Positions 34,871 to 43,072 of a DNA stretch of 64,000 nucleotides are shown one piece after another. Below the pieces are notes generated by a model. The model did no database searches. It had not been told where the DNA came from and saw nothing but the letters and a program-made list of their open reading frames with translations. This stretch comes from an uncultured SAR116 cluster alpha proteobacterium (lineage in GTDB: Bacteria; Pseudomonadota; Alphaproteobacteria; Puniceispirillales; Puniceispirillaceae). The stretch covers positions 1-64,000 of the forward strand of contig CACJUX010000002.1 of NCBI GenBank assembly GCA_902596655.1, written 5' to 3'. The position numbers were made by a program, and so were the translations under genes. Each line of letters starts with the position of its first letter. Position 1 is the stretch's first letter.

Positions 34871-35575
34871 ATGCTTAAGCTGGAAAATGTTCAGGCAGGG
34901 TATGGCGCTGGGCAGGTGCTGCTAGGCGTTGATCTGGAGATACTTCCCGGCACCTGCGTATCCCTCTTGGGCCGAAATGGTATGGGTAAGACAACAACCA
35001 TCCGGACAATCATGGGTCAGTTGGCATTGCAGGGAGGTCGTATCTTACGCTTTGGAGACAGCAATGTGCCGCGCGATGTTTTTGAAATTGCCCGAGCCGG
35101 CATTGGTCTTGTTCCAGAAGGACGGCAGATTTTTCCCAATCTGAGTGTAGCTGAAAACCTCCGCACTTTCCATCGCCCGCCGTTAGTAAAAGGTGGGAGT
35201 GAGTGGACTTATGATTGTGTGCTTGACCTGTTTCCGCGCCTGCGTGACCGCGTTGACCATGCGGGGAGCCAACTTTCTGGCGGTGAGCAGCAGATGCTCG
35301 CTATTGGCAGAGCGTTGATGACTAACCCAAGATTGCTTATCCTTGATGAGGCAACCGAGGGTCTTGCGCCAATCATCAGGGCCCAGATTTGGGATTGTCT
35401 GGCCACTCTCAAGGCAGCAGGACAATCTATTCTCGTCGTTGACAAGAATATCGCCGCATTAACCCGGCTCGCGGATCAACATTTCATTCTGGAAAAGGGT
35501 AGGATCGTGTGGCGCGGCGACAGCGCGGCGCTGTCCGGTGATACTGCCGTGAAATTGCGTTATCTGGGTGTCTGA
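34871..35575 (+). CDS. livF: branched-chain amino acid-type ABC transporter ATPase (LivF type)
   Basis: The 234-residue ATPase starts at ATG 34871, just after the livG stop. It has the Walker A GRNGMGKTT near 36-44, GLVPEGRQIFPNLSVAENL typical of LivF, the signature QLSGGEQQMLAIGRALM, and LLILDEATEGLAP as Walker B. The H-switch position reads VVDKNIAAL: the usual histidine (VEQN/VEHD pattern) is not clear here, as in many LivF proteins that have VEQN. Confidence 0.9.
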   Translation: MLKLENVQAGYGAGQVLLGVDLEILPGTCVSLLGRNGMGKTTTIRTIMGQLALQGGRILRFGDSNVPRDVFEIARAGIGLVPEGRQIFPNLSVAENLRTFHRPPLVKGGSEWTYDCVLDLFPRLRDRVDHAGSQLSGGEQQMLAIGRALMTNPRLLILDEATEGLAPIIRAQIWDCLATLKAAGQSILVVDKNIAALTRLADQHFILEKGRIVWRGDSAALSGDTAVKLRYLGV

Positions 35576-35704
35576 TCTGCCCAACCGGTGGATGAGGTTG
35601 GCCCATCATTAAACCCGTGCCTTTGCCTGGTGTGAGGGTTAAGCCTCTTGCTGAAATTGCCGGAGCGGTAGCATTTTTGTTGGCCTTTAGCAGGGAGATA
35701 TAAG

Positions 35705-35926
35705 ATGAACCCAGAAAACCCCGAAGCGCTGATCACCATCATTATCGCCGGCATCGGCTATGGCATTTATATCGGTGGTGAGGCGTTGCAAAAACGGCGG
35801 TTGGCCAAGCCAGACCAATATCATTTGCTACAGATTGTTGCACTACTCGCTAGATATGGTGGCGGAACCATGATGATTCTGCCGTTGATCCTGTATGTCC
35901 TCTCGTGGGCAACATCAAAATTTTAG
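35705..35926 (+). CDS. small two-helix membrane protein
   Basis: The 73-residue protein has a good AGGGAGAT ribosome site upstream. It has a hydrophobic segment at about 9-25 (ALITIIIAGIGYGIYIGG) and another at about 55-69 (MMILPLILYVLSWA), with a basic loop between (KRRLAKPDQYH). No family is recognised. It lies 129 bp after the importer operon and converges on the EamA gene 4 bp away. Confidence 0.55.
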   Translation: MNPENPEALITIIIAGIGYGIYIGGEALQKRRLAKPDQYHLLQIVALLARYGGGTMMILPLILYVLSWATSKF

Positions 35927-35930
35927 ACGT

Positions 35931-36821
35931 TTATCGGTTGCGCGGTGAGACTAACGCGAGGCCAATCATCATCAAAGCCAGCGATGCCCAGACCCAATTC
36001 GAGTGCACCTCTGCAAAGATCGCGATCCCCCAGAACACACCCGAGATGGTGACAAGATAGCCCACCTGGCTGGCAAAGACAGGTCCGGAGCGGTTGACCG
36101 TCAGGACATACAGGGTATAAGCGATGGCGGTGATGCTGCCAAGACCGATCACTGACCATTCCAGTATGGAAAAAGGCAGGGCTGGCAGGAACATCTGGTC
36201 AAAAGCCAGGGCTAGAGGACCAAGCAGCGCAATCGCCATCAAATTCATGCCGCAGGCAATTCGGATAGGCCCAATGTCACTGATTGTCTGGCGGGCCAGA
36301 TAGATGTTTTCAGCGGCATAGCAAAGCGAACTCAGACAAGCGAGCAGTACCCATGGTGTCGCGGCGGTGTCCGGCAGACTGTTGGTTGGCAGGACAAGTA
36401 GCAGGATGGCTATCGTGCCGCACAACACACCACTGATCCGTATCATGGAAAACGCTTCAATTCGCATGCTTAGCGCCATGCAATAGGTCAGGATTGGTAC
36501 CAGAGTGACAGTGATCGCAAGAACTCCGGATGGCACCCGTGATGCGGCAATATAGAAGGCAACGCTGGGAAGGGCGACACCCAGCAATGCAATGATGATG
36601 AATGGGCCAATATGGTGGGAGCGCAGGGTAAAGTGGCGACCGCGCACGCTCGAAAAGGACAGCAGGATAATGCTTGAAATGATCGTCTGCCAAAAAGCAA
36701 TTCCAAGCGGGGTACCTCCATTTTCAACAGCCATTCGGGTAAAAGAAAAGGAAAGACCCCAAAGCACGCCCATCAGCAGGAGGCCAAGCCACGGAAGCAG
36801 CCGCAGCAGTGATTTCACCAA
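35931..36821 (-). CDS. EamA-family (DMT superfamily) transporter
   Basis: The 296-residue membrane protein has about ten helices in two five-helix repeats. The first starts LLLMGVLWGLSFSFTRMAVENG near residue 15, and the second has a similar LLACLSSLCYAAENIYLARQ near 150-175. The end is MMIGLALVSPRNR. DMT carriers often export amino acids or metabolites. It overlaps the upstream Asp/Glu-racemase-type gene by 7 bp, so the two form a small operon. Confidence 0.85.
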   Translation of the reverse strand: MVKSLLRLLPWLGLLLMGVLWGLSFSFTRMAVENGGTPLGIAFWQTIISSIILLSFSSVRGRHFTLRSHHIGPFIIIALLGVALPSVAFYIAASRVPSGVLAITVTLVPILTYCMALSMRIEAFSMIRISGVLCGTIAILLLVLPTNSLPDTAATPWVLLACLSSLCYAAENIYLARQTISDIGPIRIACGMNLMAIALLGPLALAFDQMFLPALPFSILEWSVIGLGSITAIAYTLYVLTVNRSGPVFASQVGYLVTISGVFWGIAIFAEVHSNWVWASLALMMIGLALVSPRNR

Positions 36822-37606
36822 ATCTCCGCGGCTTTTGCAGCCGATATTTCAACGGGGGTAAGATAGGATGTGATTTGGCCCAGGCAGCCCTCAACCAGTG
36901 GCAAATCGGCAGCGAGGGCAAGGGCGGCATAAAGTGCCGTGTCAGCGCCTAGCACGGGCATCCTAACGGCGGCTTCGAGCGTCTGGATCTGTTTTAATGT
37001 GCGAGCGCCCATTCCTGTTACGACGATGGCATCACTCTCGGGAGCGTCTGCGGCAATGCCGACAATAGCCTGTTCAATTAATGTGGGCGAGGGATTGCGC
37101 AGTGCGTCTGGCAGAGAGGCTGGCCCAACAATGCCAGCATCCTTGAAATTCTGCGCAAGGGTTACATCAAGGCCGGTGTTAAAAACATAATGATGCCAGG
37201 CGTTTTTCCAGTCCGTTGGGTGATAGGTGCAGGCGAGTGCTGGCCGCCGCGCACCAAGAAGGCCCAACATATCTATGATGGCCGTTCCAGTCATTATCAA
37301 CGGCACACCGGCCCGGGCGGCAATGCGGCGACCGCGAAGCCTGGCAGCGTTGGTATTTGGCTGGCCTGCCCATCCAAGCGAGGTGCCAACACAGGCCACA
37401 ATATCACATCCATTACGAGCCAGTTGCGCTGCCGCTTCCATCAGCGCCTCATCGGTACTGGCCATGCAATCGAGCGTATAAGTGGCTACATTCTCGGCCA
37501 GCATCACGCTTTGTACATTGACTGCATCGAGAGTGATGTCAGAGAGCTCCTGCGCGCTGGGATCATCCCATCCGGGAAGCGATATGAGCCCTATCGTTTT
37601 GGTCAT
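36815..37606 (-). CDS. Asp/Glu racemase superfamily protein (maleate isomerase/arylmalonate decarboxylase-like)
   Basis: The 263-residue protein fits the arylmalonate decarboxylase/maleate cis-trans isomerase branch: TIGLISLPGWDDPSAQELSD at the start, CDIVACVGTSLGWAG (first active-site cysteine position, about 68-82), and LGADTALYAALALAADLP in the last part. The second active-site position reads VVTGMGARTLKQI, where related isomerases have a cysteine (SCTNLRT), so only one of the two cysteines is present. A one-cysteine form is typical of decarboxylases such as AMDase, though AMDase keeps the other one. The upstream gene order suggests co-expression with the EamA exporter. Confidence 0.7.
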   Translation of the reverse strand: MTKTIGLISLPGWDDPSAQELSDITLDAVNVQSVMLAENVATYTLDCMASTDEALMEAAAQLARNGCDIVACVGTSLGWAGQPNTNAARLRGRRIAARAGVPLIMTGTAIIDMLGLLGARRPALACTYHPTDWKNAWHHYVFNTGLDVTLAQNFKDAGIVGPASLPDALRNPSPTLIEQAIVGIAADAPESDAIVVTGMGARTLKQIQTLEAAVRMPVLGADTALYAALALAADLPLVEGCLGQITSYLTPVEISAAKAAEIW

Positions 37607-37756
37607 TGTGTAAGCCTCGCTGGCGGAATTGGCAGTTTGTCCGGCGACTTCTGACCAATGCTACAGCTTGTAGTAATTGTGTCATCATTTATTTTGTTGA
37701 ATCGTTGAAAATAAGAACGAGTCCGAGCGCAAGGATTCGACAGGGTTAATAAGGCC

Positions 37757-38080
37757 ATGGGCGAAACCCTACTCCACCCCAGAATTGAGGCTGAACAGCA
37801 GGAGTTGCGAATGCCTATTGACGCCGGCAGGTAGTCCCGTGCACCGGTTGTACTTGATCAGCAATCTGTCGGCTGTCTGTCACGCATGGACATCATCTGG
37901 GAGCAATCAATGGATGTGGCACATGAGGAGAAGAGCAAGACGCGGATCGCGATGTTGGCGGCGTCGCATCGTATCGATAAAGATAAGCTTGGCTATAGCC
38001 TTGCTTGTGGTGAGCATATCTCCCCGCGGCGTCTAGAGATTGATCCCATTGTTACCCTGTGTGTTGACTACCAACGTTAA
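37757..38080 (+). pseudogene. DksA/TraR-family zinc-finger protein, broken
   Basis: A frame of 108 codons from ATG 37757 to TAA 38078-38080 has one internal TAG at 37832-37834. The protein matches the short DksA/TraR group: LDQQSVGCLSRMD, then the helix HEEKSKTRIAMLAA, and YSLACGEHISPRRLEIDP followed by TLCVDY. In intact members the finger is C-x2-C with a second C-x2-C; here the first and last cysteines are Ser and Tyr. A stop plus two lost ligands show that this is a decayed gene. Confidence 0.65.
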
Positions 38081-38430
38081 ATTCTGTGATCTCCTGGTCT
38101 CTGTCCAACCAAATTCCATATTCTGCTCCTGTTACTGACTTTCGCGTTTGGCCCTAGTATCTAGCCTGGTATCTTTGATCCGACAGAAATATCAGGGTTC
38201 ATTAACCTTTTATTTAACAGATTCCCCGCATCCTGCTCAGACAAAGCGGTTAAGAAAAGAGGTTTTGCGGGGTGCGGCATGATTCATGGTTCTTCTCCGT
38301 CTCTGCACACATTAACTGTGGGCATTTCAATGGCCAGAAGAACGCCATGCTGCAGACCAGGTTGAGCGCCAAATTCCAGTTGGCTGCAGGGCCGTGTCTT
38401 TTATCTGGCTATTTTATTACGGAGTAATCA
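38081..38430. other. spacer without a recognised gene
   Basis: I see no coding signal in this 350-bp stretch. CCCCGCA at 38224-38230 and TGCGGGG at 38266-38272 form a 7-bp inverted repeat with a 35-base spacer of unknown meaning. Confidence 0.35.
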
Positions 38431-39156
38431 TCATTTGGCGAGGTAGACGTTCTGGCTAATGTTCTCGTCCTGATAGGTATTGGCAAAAACAACCCTTTCG
38501 GCAATTGCATCGACAAAGACTGTGCGCAGATGCCCATTAAAGCTGTCATCAGTTGAATCGTTTAATTACAGACCAAAAATACAATTCTCCGCAAGATTTA
38601 ATTTGAGGCCAGAGAGGCCTTAGGCACCTTAGAAGCCAGTATTCTTAGGTGCCAGGTGAAAATCGGAGGCGAGGTTGATATCGACCAGAATGGCATTAAA
38701 GCACCGGCCTCGCTGTGTGGTGTCAAAGCCACAATAACCTCCGGTGCTGGCGAAGAAATCGCTGCAGACGAATTTGCATCGCGGATTGGCACACAAAATT
38801 TTGCCAAGCAGCAGCAGGTCCGATTTATGCCAGTCGATGATCGCCTGAAGCGCCTTAACAACCCATAGACTGCCAACAGAGTTGTTGCAAAGCACCGAAT
38901 CGGTGTTGTAGCCAAGTCCGACGCCACTAACCACGACGTCCAGCTGCCGCCCTTTGTCATCCTGCTCACGGTGATAGGCAAGGCCAAGCGTGGCAAGGGC
39001 AATTTCCGAAGTGGTGAAAGGATCAGACATCAGGTGCTCATCACCAAGCATAATCTCAACGATATCCGTTTTTAGCCGGAAATCACGGCGGCGGCGTGGT
39101 GATATTGGGCCAATTGGAGTTGGCTGATAGGCAATCTCTTCAAAAAATGCCGACAT
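38431..39156 (-). pseudogene. spermidine-synthase-like methyltransferase-fold protein, broken by three in-frame stops
   Basis: One frame of 242 codons begins MSAFFEEIAYQPTPIGPIS and carries VVVSGVGLGYNTDSVL (SAM-site glycine motif) and FNAILVDINLASDFHL. It then meets TAA right after NTGF (38629-38631), again three codons later, and once more about 18 codons after that. The same frame continues to the recognisable end NDSTDDSFNGHLRTVFVDA... ENISQNVYLAK at 38431. There is no frameshift. The full-length form matches the spermidine-synthase-like group of alphaproteobacteria. Also, the glycine motif and acidic residues are partly altered. The gene is a pseudogene on this strain's sequence. Confidence 0.7.
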
Positions 39157-39368
39157 TTTACTTGTGTCTTCTGGCTTGTGGAACTGGTGTCACTATTTGG
39201 GGTTTTTGAATTGATGTAGCTTATTTCAAATCTGCGGCACCGCAATTGTTACACCGCCATTCATGACCACTTCGACTGAGCCAGGCAATCGTGGCGGTCG
39301 TGAAATCAATGCCTTGCCATCGCTGATTTTCAATAAGGGATTACAAAATCATATCAAATTATTCCTCT

Positions 39369-39791
39369 ATGCAGGCATCTGAACGCCCTATCTTTGTCTC
39401 GCTGATGCGTGGATTGCGTCGCTGTTGCCCGCAATGCGGGGATGATGCCTTGCTCGCAAGATATCTGACGCCTATTGAGAACTGCAATATTTGTGGCGAG
39501 GATTTTTCGGTAATCAGCGCCGATGATGGCCCGGCCTAAGCAATGCTGTGTGTTCCTGGGCACGTTGTGGTGCCCTTAATGTTATTCGTCAGACGCGATG
39601 AAACCACTCCGATCTGGTTGGCAATCAGCATTTTGATGATGGTTATGCTGAGAGGTGTCTTTATCCCGCTGCCGCGCGCTAAAGGTCTATTCATTGCGCT
39701 GATCTGGACGATAGGTTCCACTGGCGAAGATTACACCGCTGGAAAGACGGCCCATAATCGCCGTTGCGAGACACCACCTTTCAGCGAATAG
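39369..39791 (+). pseudogene. DUF983 family membrane protein, broken by one in-frame stop
   Basis: One frame of 141 codons begins MQASERPIFVSLMRGLRRCC and has the paired zinc-ribbon-like cysteines CCPQCGDDAL and CNICGEDF, then ADDGPA, a TAA at 39537-39539, and then two hydrophobic segments (VPGHVVVPLMLFV and LAISILMMVMLRGVFIPLP) with KGLFIALIW. This is the DUF983 layout. The family usually has an aromatic residue right after the DDGPA block, so the TAA probably replaces a Tyr or Trp codon. Confidence 0.7.
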
Positions 39792-39880
39792 ACACAAACG
39801 CTAATTGAGGGTTTTGCTTTATTTTATGCCATAATGAAAAAATTCTTGATTTTTTCATTCAGAGTAAGCAGCGTTTTCAT

Positions 39881-40516
39881 ATGGGGGAAAGCGTTATGCT
39901 TGTCGACACTGAAAATGTGGGCAGACCAGTTGCCGCGGTAAAGGGTGCTGACAATTCATCGGTTAAATCAACGGGACAGATTGGCGCTGATTTTCGTGCA
40001 TTGCGCCGGGCTCGTGGCTGGACCCTGAGCGAGCTTGCTGAACAGCTGGATCGTTCGGTTGGCTGGCTGTCTCAGGTGGAGCGCGGTGTCTCGGAGCCGG
40101 CGCTCGATGATGTGCGCATAATTGCGGCACTTTTCTCTTTGCCAGTCAGTTTTTTCTTCAGCCACAGCCCCGACACGCCAGAGTGTCAGTATGTGGTGCG
40201 TGCTGACAGCCGTCGGGCGATGAGTGATGACAGCAAGGGTTTGGTCGAAAGTCTATTGTCACCAGATCTGGGTGGTGCCTTTGAAATAGTACATTCGGTA
40301 TTCGCTGTAGGGGCGAAATGCCCGAAGCCATTCGGCCGGCCTACTGAGGAGGCCGGTTATGTCATTGATGGCAGTCTGACTTTGATCATTGATGGTAGGG
40401 AATTTGTGCTGAACACCGGGGATAGCTTTCGCTTCGCGGGTGAAACGGTGTCATGGATAAATCAAGGAACAAAACCGGCGGTACTGATATGGGTGATTGC
40501 ACCACCTGTCTATTAG
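39881..40516 (+). CDS. XRE-family regulator with C-terminal cupin sensor domain
   Basis: The 211-residue protein has an HTH at about 35-90 (IGADFRALRRARGWTLSELAEQL, SVGWLSQVERGVSEPALDD) and a cupin-2 domain at about 130-205 (EEAGYVIDGSLTLIIDGREFVLNTGDSFRF). XRE-cupin regulators bind small metabolites in the cupin barrel and control nearby catabolic operons. It is 62 bp upstream of the first dehydrogenase gene on the same strand, so it most likely regulates the methylated-amine-type operon. ATG 39896 is a shorter start option. Confidence 0.88.
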   Translation: MGESVMLVDTENVGRPVAAVKGADNSSVKSTGQIGADFRALRRARGWTLSELAEQLDRSVGWLSQVERGVSEPALDDVRIIAALFSLPVSFFFSHSPDTPECQYVVRADSRRAMSDDSKGLVESLLSPDLGGAFEIVHSVFAVGAKCPKPFGRPTEEAGYVIDGSLTLIIDGREFVLNTGDSFRFAGETVSWINQGTKPAVLIWVIAPPVY

Positions 40517-40578
40517 CCGGTTTTTAGGATGAGAAATGGGGCAATGTTGTTGGCCCACGATTGGGAGACGAAAACAAG

Positions 40579-43068
40579 ATGGACGATATGGCAAACATGA
40601 ACCAGACCCAGAAGCCAACGGCAAAACTGCCTGCGTCAGCGCGGGTTGTTGTCATTGGTGGAGGTGCGGTTGGCGCCTCGGTACTTTATCATCTGGCTGA
40701 ACTTGGATGGACGGATTGCGTTTTACTGGAAAAGAACGAACTGACCTCAGGGTCGACGTGGCATGCGGCTGGCAATTGTCCCAATTATGTGGGGTCCTGG
40801 ACGATTATGAAGATCCAGTCCTACTCAACAAGTCTGTATCGCAGACTTGGAGAGCTTGTTGATTATCCGATGAATTACCATATCACCGGTGCCATTCGGC
40901 TTGCCCATTCGCGCCAGCGCATGGAGGAATTTCGCCATGTTGAGTGTATGGGCCGACAGATGGGTGTGGAATTCACCGAAATGTCGAATGAGGAGATGCG
41001 TGATATCTATCCGTTTCTTGAGACGCACGACCTCTATGGTGGCCAGTGGGACCCTCTTGACGGCGATATTGATCCCGCGCAATTGACGCAGGCGCTTGCC
41101 AAGGGTGCCCGTGACATGGGACAGACGATTGTTCGCTTCTGTCCGGTGACCGCTGTCCGCAGGGAAAATGGTGAATGGGTGCTTAACACGCCTGCCGGTG
41201 AAATCCGATGTGAATATGTTGTCAATGCCGCCGGCTATCGGGCGGCTGAGCTCGGCCGCATGTTTGGTCGCAATGTGCCGTGTGTCTCGTTGGCGCATCA
41301 ATATTTGATTACCGAGGCTATTTCGGAATTGACGGTGCGCGATGAAAAGCTGCCTTTGCTGCGCGACCCTGACAGCTCTTACTATCTGCGTCAGGAAAAG
41401 GATGGGCTGTTGCTCGGGCCTTATGAAAAAAACTGCCGGGCGCACTGGATAGACACTTCGGACCCGATGCCAGAGGATTTCTCGTTTCAACTTTACAATG
41501 ATGATCTGGAACGCCTTGAATGGTATATTGAGGACGCTTGTGCACGTGTGCCAATTCTTGGTACCGGTGGAATTACCAGGGTGGTGAATGGCCCTATTCC
41601 CTACACACCTGACGGCTTGCCCCTAATCGGCCAGATGCCCGGAGTGCCGAACGCCTTTGAGGCCTGTGTGTTCACCTTTGGGATTGTCCAGGCAGGTGGG
41701 GCCGGAAAGCTGTTATCGGAAATCATCGTGGAGGGTGAGGCGGAAACAGACAGTTGGGCCGTTGATCCGCGCCGCTTCACCGATCATGTCGATGATGCCT
41801 ACACCGCCGCCAAGGCCATCGAGACCTACAGCCATGAATATGCAATGCATTTTCCGCAGATTCAGTGGCCAGCCGCTCGCAAGGCCAAGGTCACGCCGTT
41901 ATATGGAAGACTGGAGGCAGCTGGTGCGGAATTTGGCTCATATGGGGGCTGGGAGCGCGCTGATTGGTTCCCGCAGACCGCTTCGGACCGACGCCCCGCC
42001 GATAGCTATGACCGCCAGCATTGGTTTGACGCAGTAGCGGCTGAATGTCGGCACGTCGCTGAACATGTTGGCATCCTCGAACTTACTGGCTTTTCTCGCT
42101 TCATGCTTGAGGGCGATGGTGCTGCCGACTGGTTGCGGCGTCAGATCACCGGTGGCTTGCCAAAAATAGGTCGGATCGGACTTGTCTATTTTGCCTCTGC
42201 CAAGGGCAGGATTCTCAGCGAGATGACAGCCACCCGTCTGGCTGAGGACAAGATCCTGTTGATGACCGGTGCTGGTGCATATTGGCATGATCGTGATCTG
42301 CTGCAATTTGAATTGCCACATGATGGCAGAATCAGCCTGACCGATGTTACCGCAGAAATGGCGACATTGTTGGTGACCGGGCCGAAAGCGCCGGCGCTGT
42401 TGGGTGAGGTTGCAGGTGCTGCGATGAGTCACGCTGATTTTGCCTGGCTCTCGCACCAGCAACTTTCGATTGCTGGTGTCACTGTTACTGCCATTCGTGT
42501 TTCCTTCGCTGGTGAGGCTGGCTGGGAGCTTCACTGTCCAATGGGCGATGTTGCGGCAGTTTATGATGCAATCATTGAAGGGGGTGTAGCTCACCAGCTT
42601 GGCCATTTTGGCATGCTGGCGCTGGACTCCATGCGGCTTGAAAAGGGCTACCGGTCGTGGAAATCCGATCTGACATCTGACTATTCAATGTTAGAGAGCG
42701 GGCTTGAACGCTGGGTGAATTTCGGCAAAGAGGAGTTTGTCGGCAGGGCAAGGCTGTTGGCCGAACATCAGGCTGGTTCCAAGCGGCAATTTGTGACGCT
42801 GACAGTTGATGATCCCAAAGACGATGAGCCATTTGGTGAGGCGGTATATCTCAGCACGGTTAATGTCGATGGCAGGGCTGCTGGTCTTGTGGTCTCGGCT
42901 GGTTATGGTCATCGTACAGGCAAATCAATTGCCATGGCTGTTCTCGACAAAGACGCACTCACCACTGGTTCTGCGATCAGTATCTCAATCCTTGGACGTG
43001 AGCGTGCGGCGCATTTTGTTGATGGTGGGGTTCTGTATGATCCAGAAAATGCAAGGATGAAGGTTTAA
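40579..43068 (+). CDS. FAD-dependent dimethylglycine/sarcosine dehydrogenase-like protein with GcvT domain (paralogue 1)
   Basis: The 829-residue protein starts at ATG 40579 with GGGAGACG upstream. The N-terminal DAO-type FAD domain has VVVIGGGAVGASVLYHLAELGW. It has GSTWHAAGN, where the His is the covalent-FAD site in DMGDH/sarcosine dehydrogenases. A FAO-M linker follows, with a GcvT-type folate-binding domain in the C-terminal half (VSFAGEAGWELHCP, LALDSMRLEKGYRSWKSDL, then the GCV_T_C barrel KRQFVTLTVDDP). This family demethylates N-methyl amines, passing the C1 to tetrahydrofolate. The neighbour 5 bp downstream is a paralogue of the same length. Which substrate each takes is unknown. Confidence 0.88.
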   Translation: MDDMANMNQTQKPTAKLPASARVVVIGGGAVGASVLYHLAELGWTDCVLLEKNELTSGSTWHAAGNCPNYVGSWTIMKIQSYSTSLYRRLGELVDYPMNYHITGAIRLAHSRQRMEEFRHVECMGRQMGVEFTEMSNEEMRDIYPFLETHDLYGGQWDPLDGDIDPAQLTQALAKGARDMGQTIVRFCPVTAVRRENGEWVLNTPAGEIRCEYVVNAAGYRAAELGRMFGRNVPCVSLAHQYLITEAISELTVRDEKLPLLRDPDSSYYLRQEKDGLLLGPYEKNCRAHWIDTSDPMPEDFSFQLYNDDLERLEWYIEDACARVPILGTGGITRVVNGPIPYTPDGLPLIGQMPGVPNAFEACVFTFGIVQAGGAGKLLSEIIVEGEAETDSWAVDPRRFTDHVDDAYTAAKAIETYSHEYAMHFPQIQWPAARKAKVTPLYGRLEAAGAEFGSYGGWERADWFPQTASDRRPADSYDRQHWFDAVAAECRHVAEHVGILELTGFSRFMLEGDGAADWLRRQITGGLPKIGRIGLVYFASAKGRILSEMTATRLAEDKILLMTGAGAYWHDRDLLQFELPHDGRISLTDVTAEMATLLVTGPKAPALLGEVAGAAMSHADFAWLSHQQLSIAGVTVTAIRVSFAGEAGWELHCPMGDVAAVYDAIIEGGVAHQLGHFGMLALDSMRLEKGYRSWKSDLTSDYSMLESGLERWVNFGKEEFVGRARLLAEHQAGSKRQFVTLTVDDPKDDEPFGEAVYLSTVNVDGRAAGLVVSAGYGHRTGKSIAMAVLDKDALTTGSAISISILGRERAAHFVDGGVLYDPENARMKV

Positions 43069-43072
43069 TCTC

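Noticed and set aside
38598..39002. A 134-codon minus-strand frame overlapping the spermidine-synthase-like pseudogene
   Set aside because: A different phase of the same DNA; the family signal is in the neighbouring frame.
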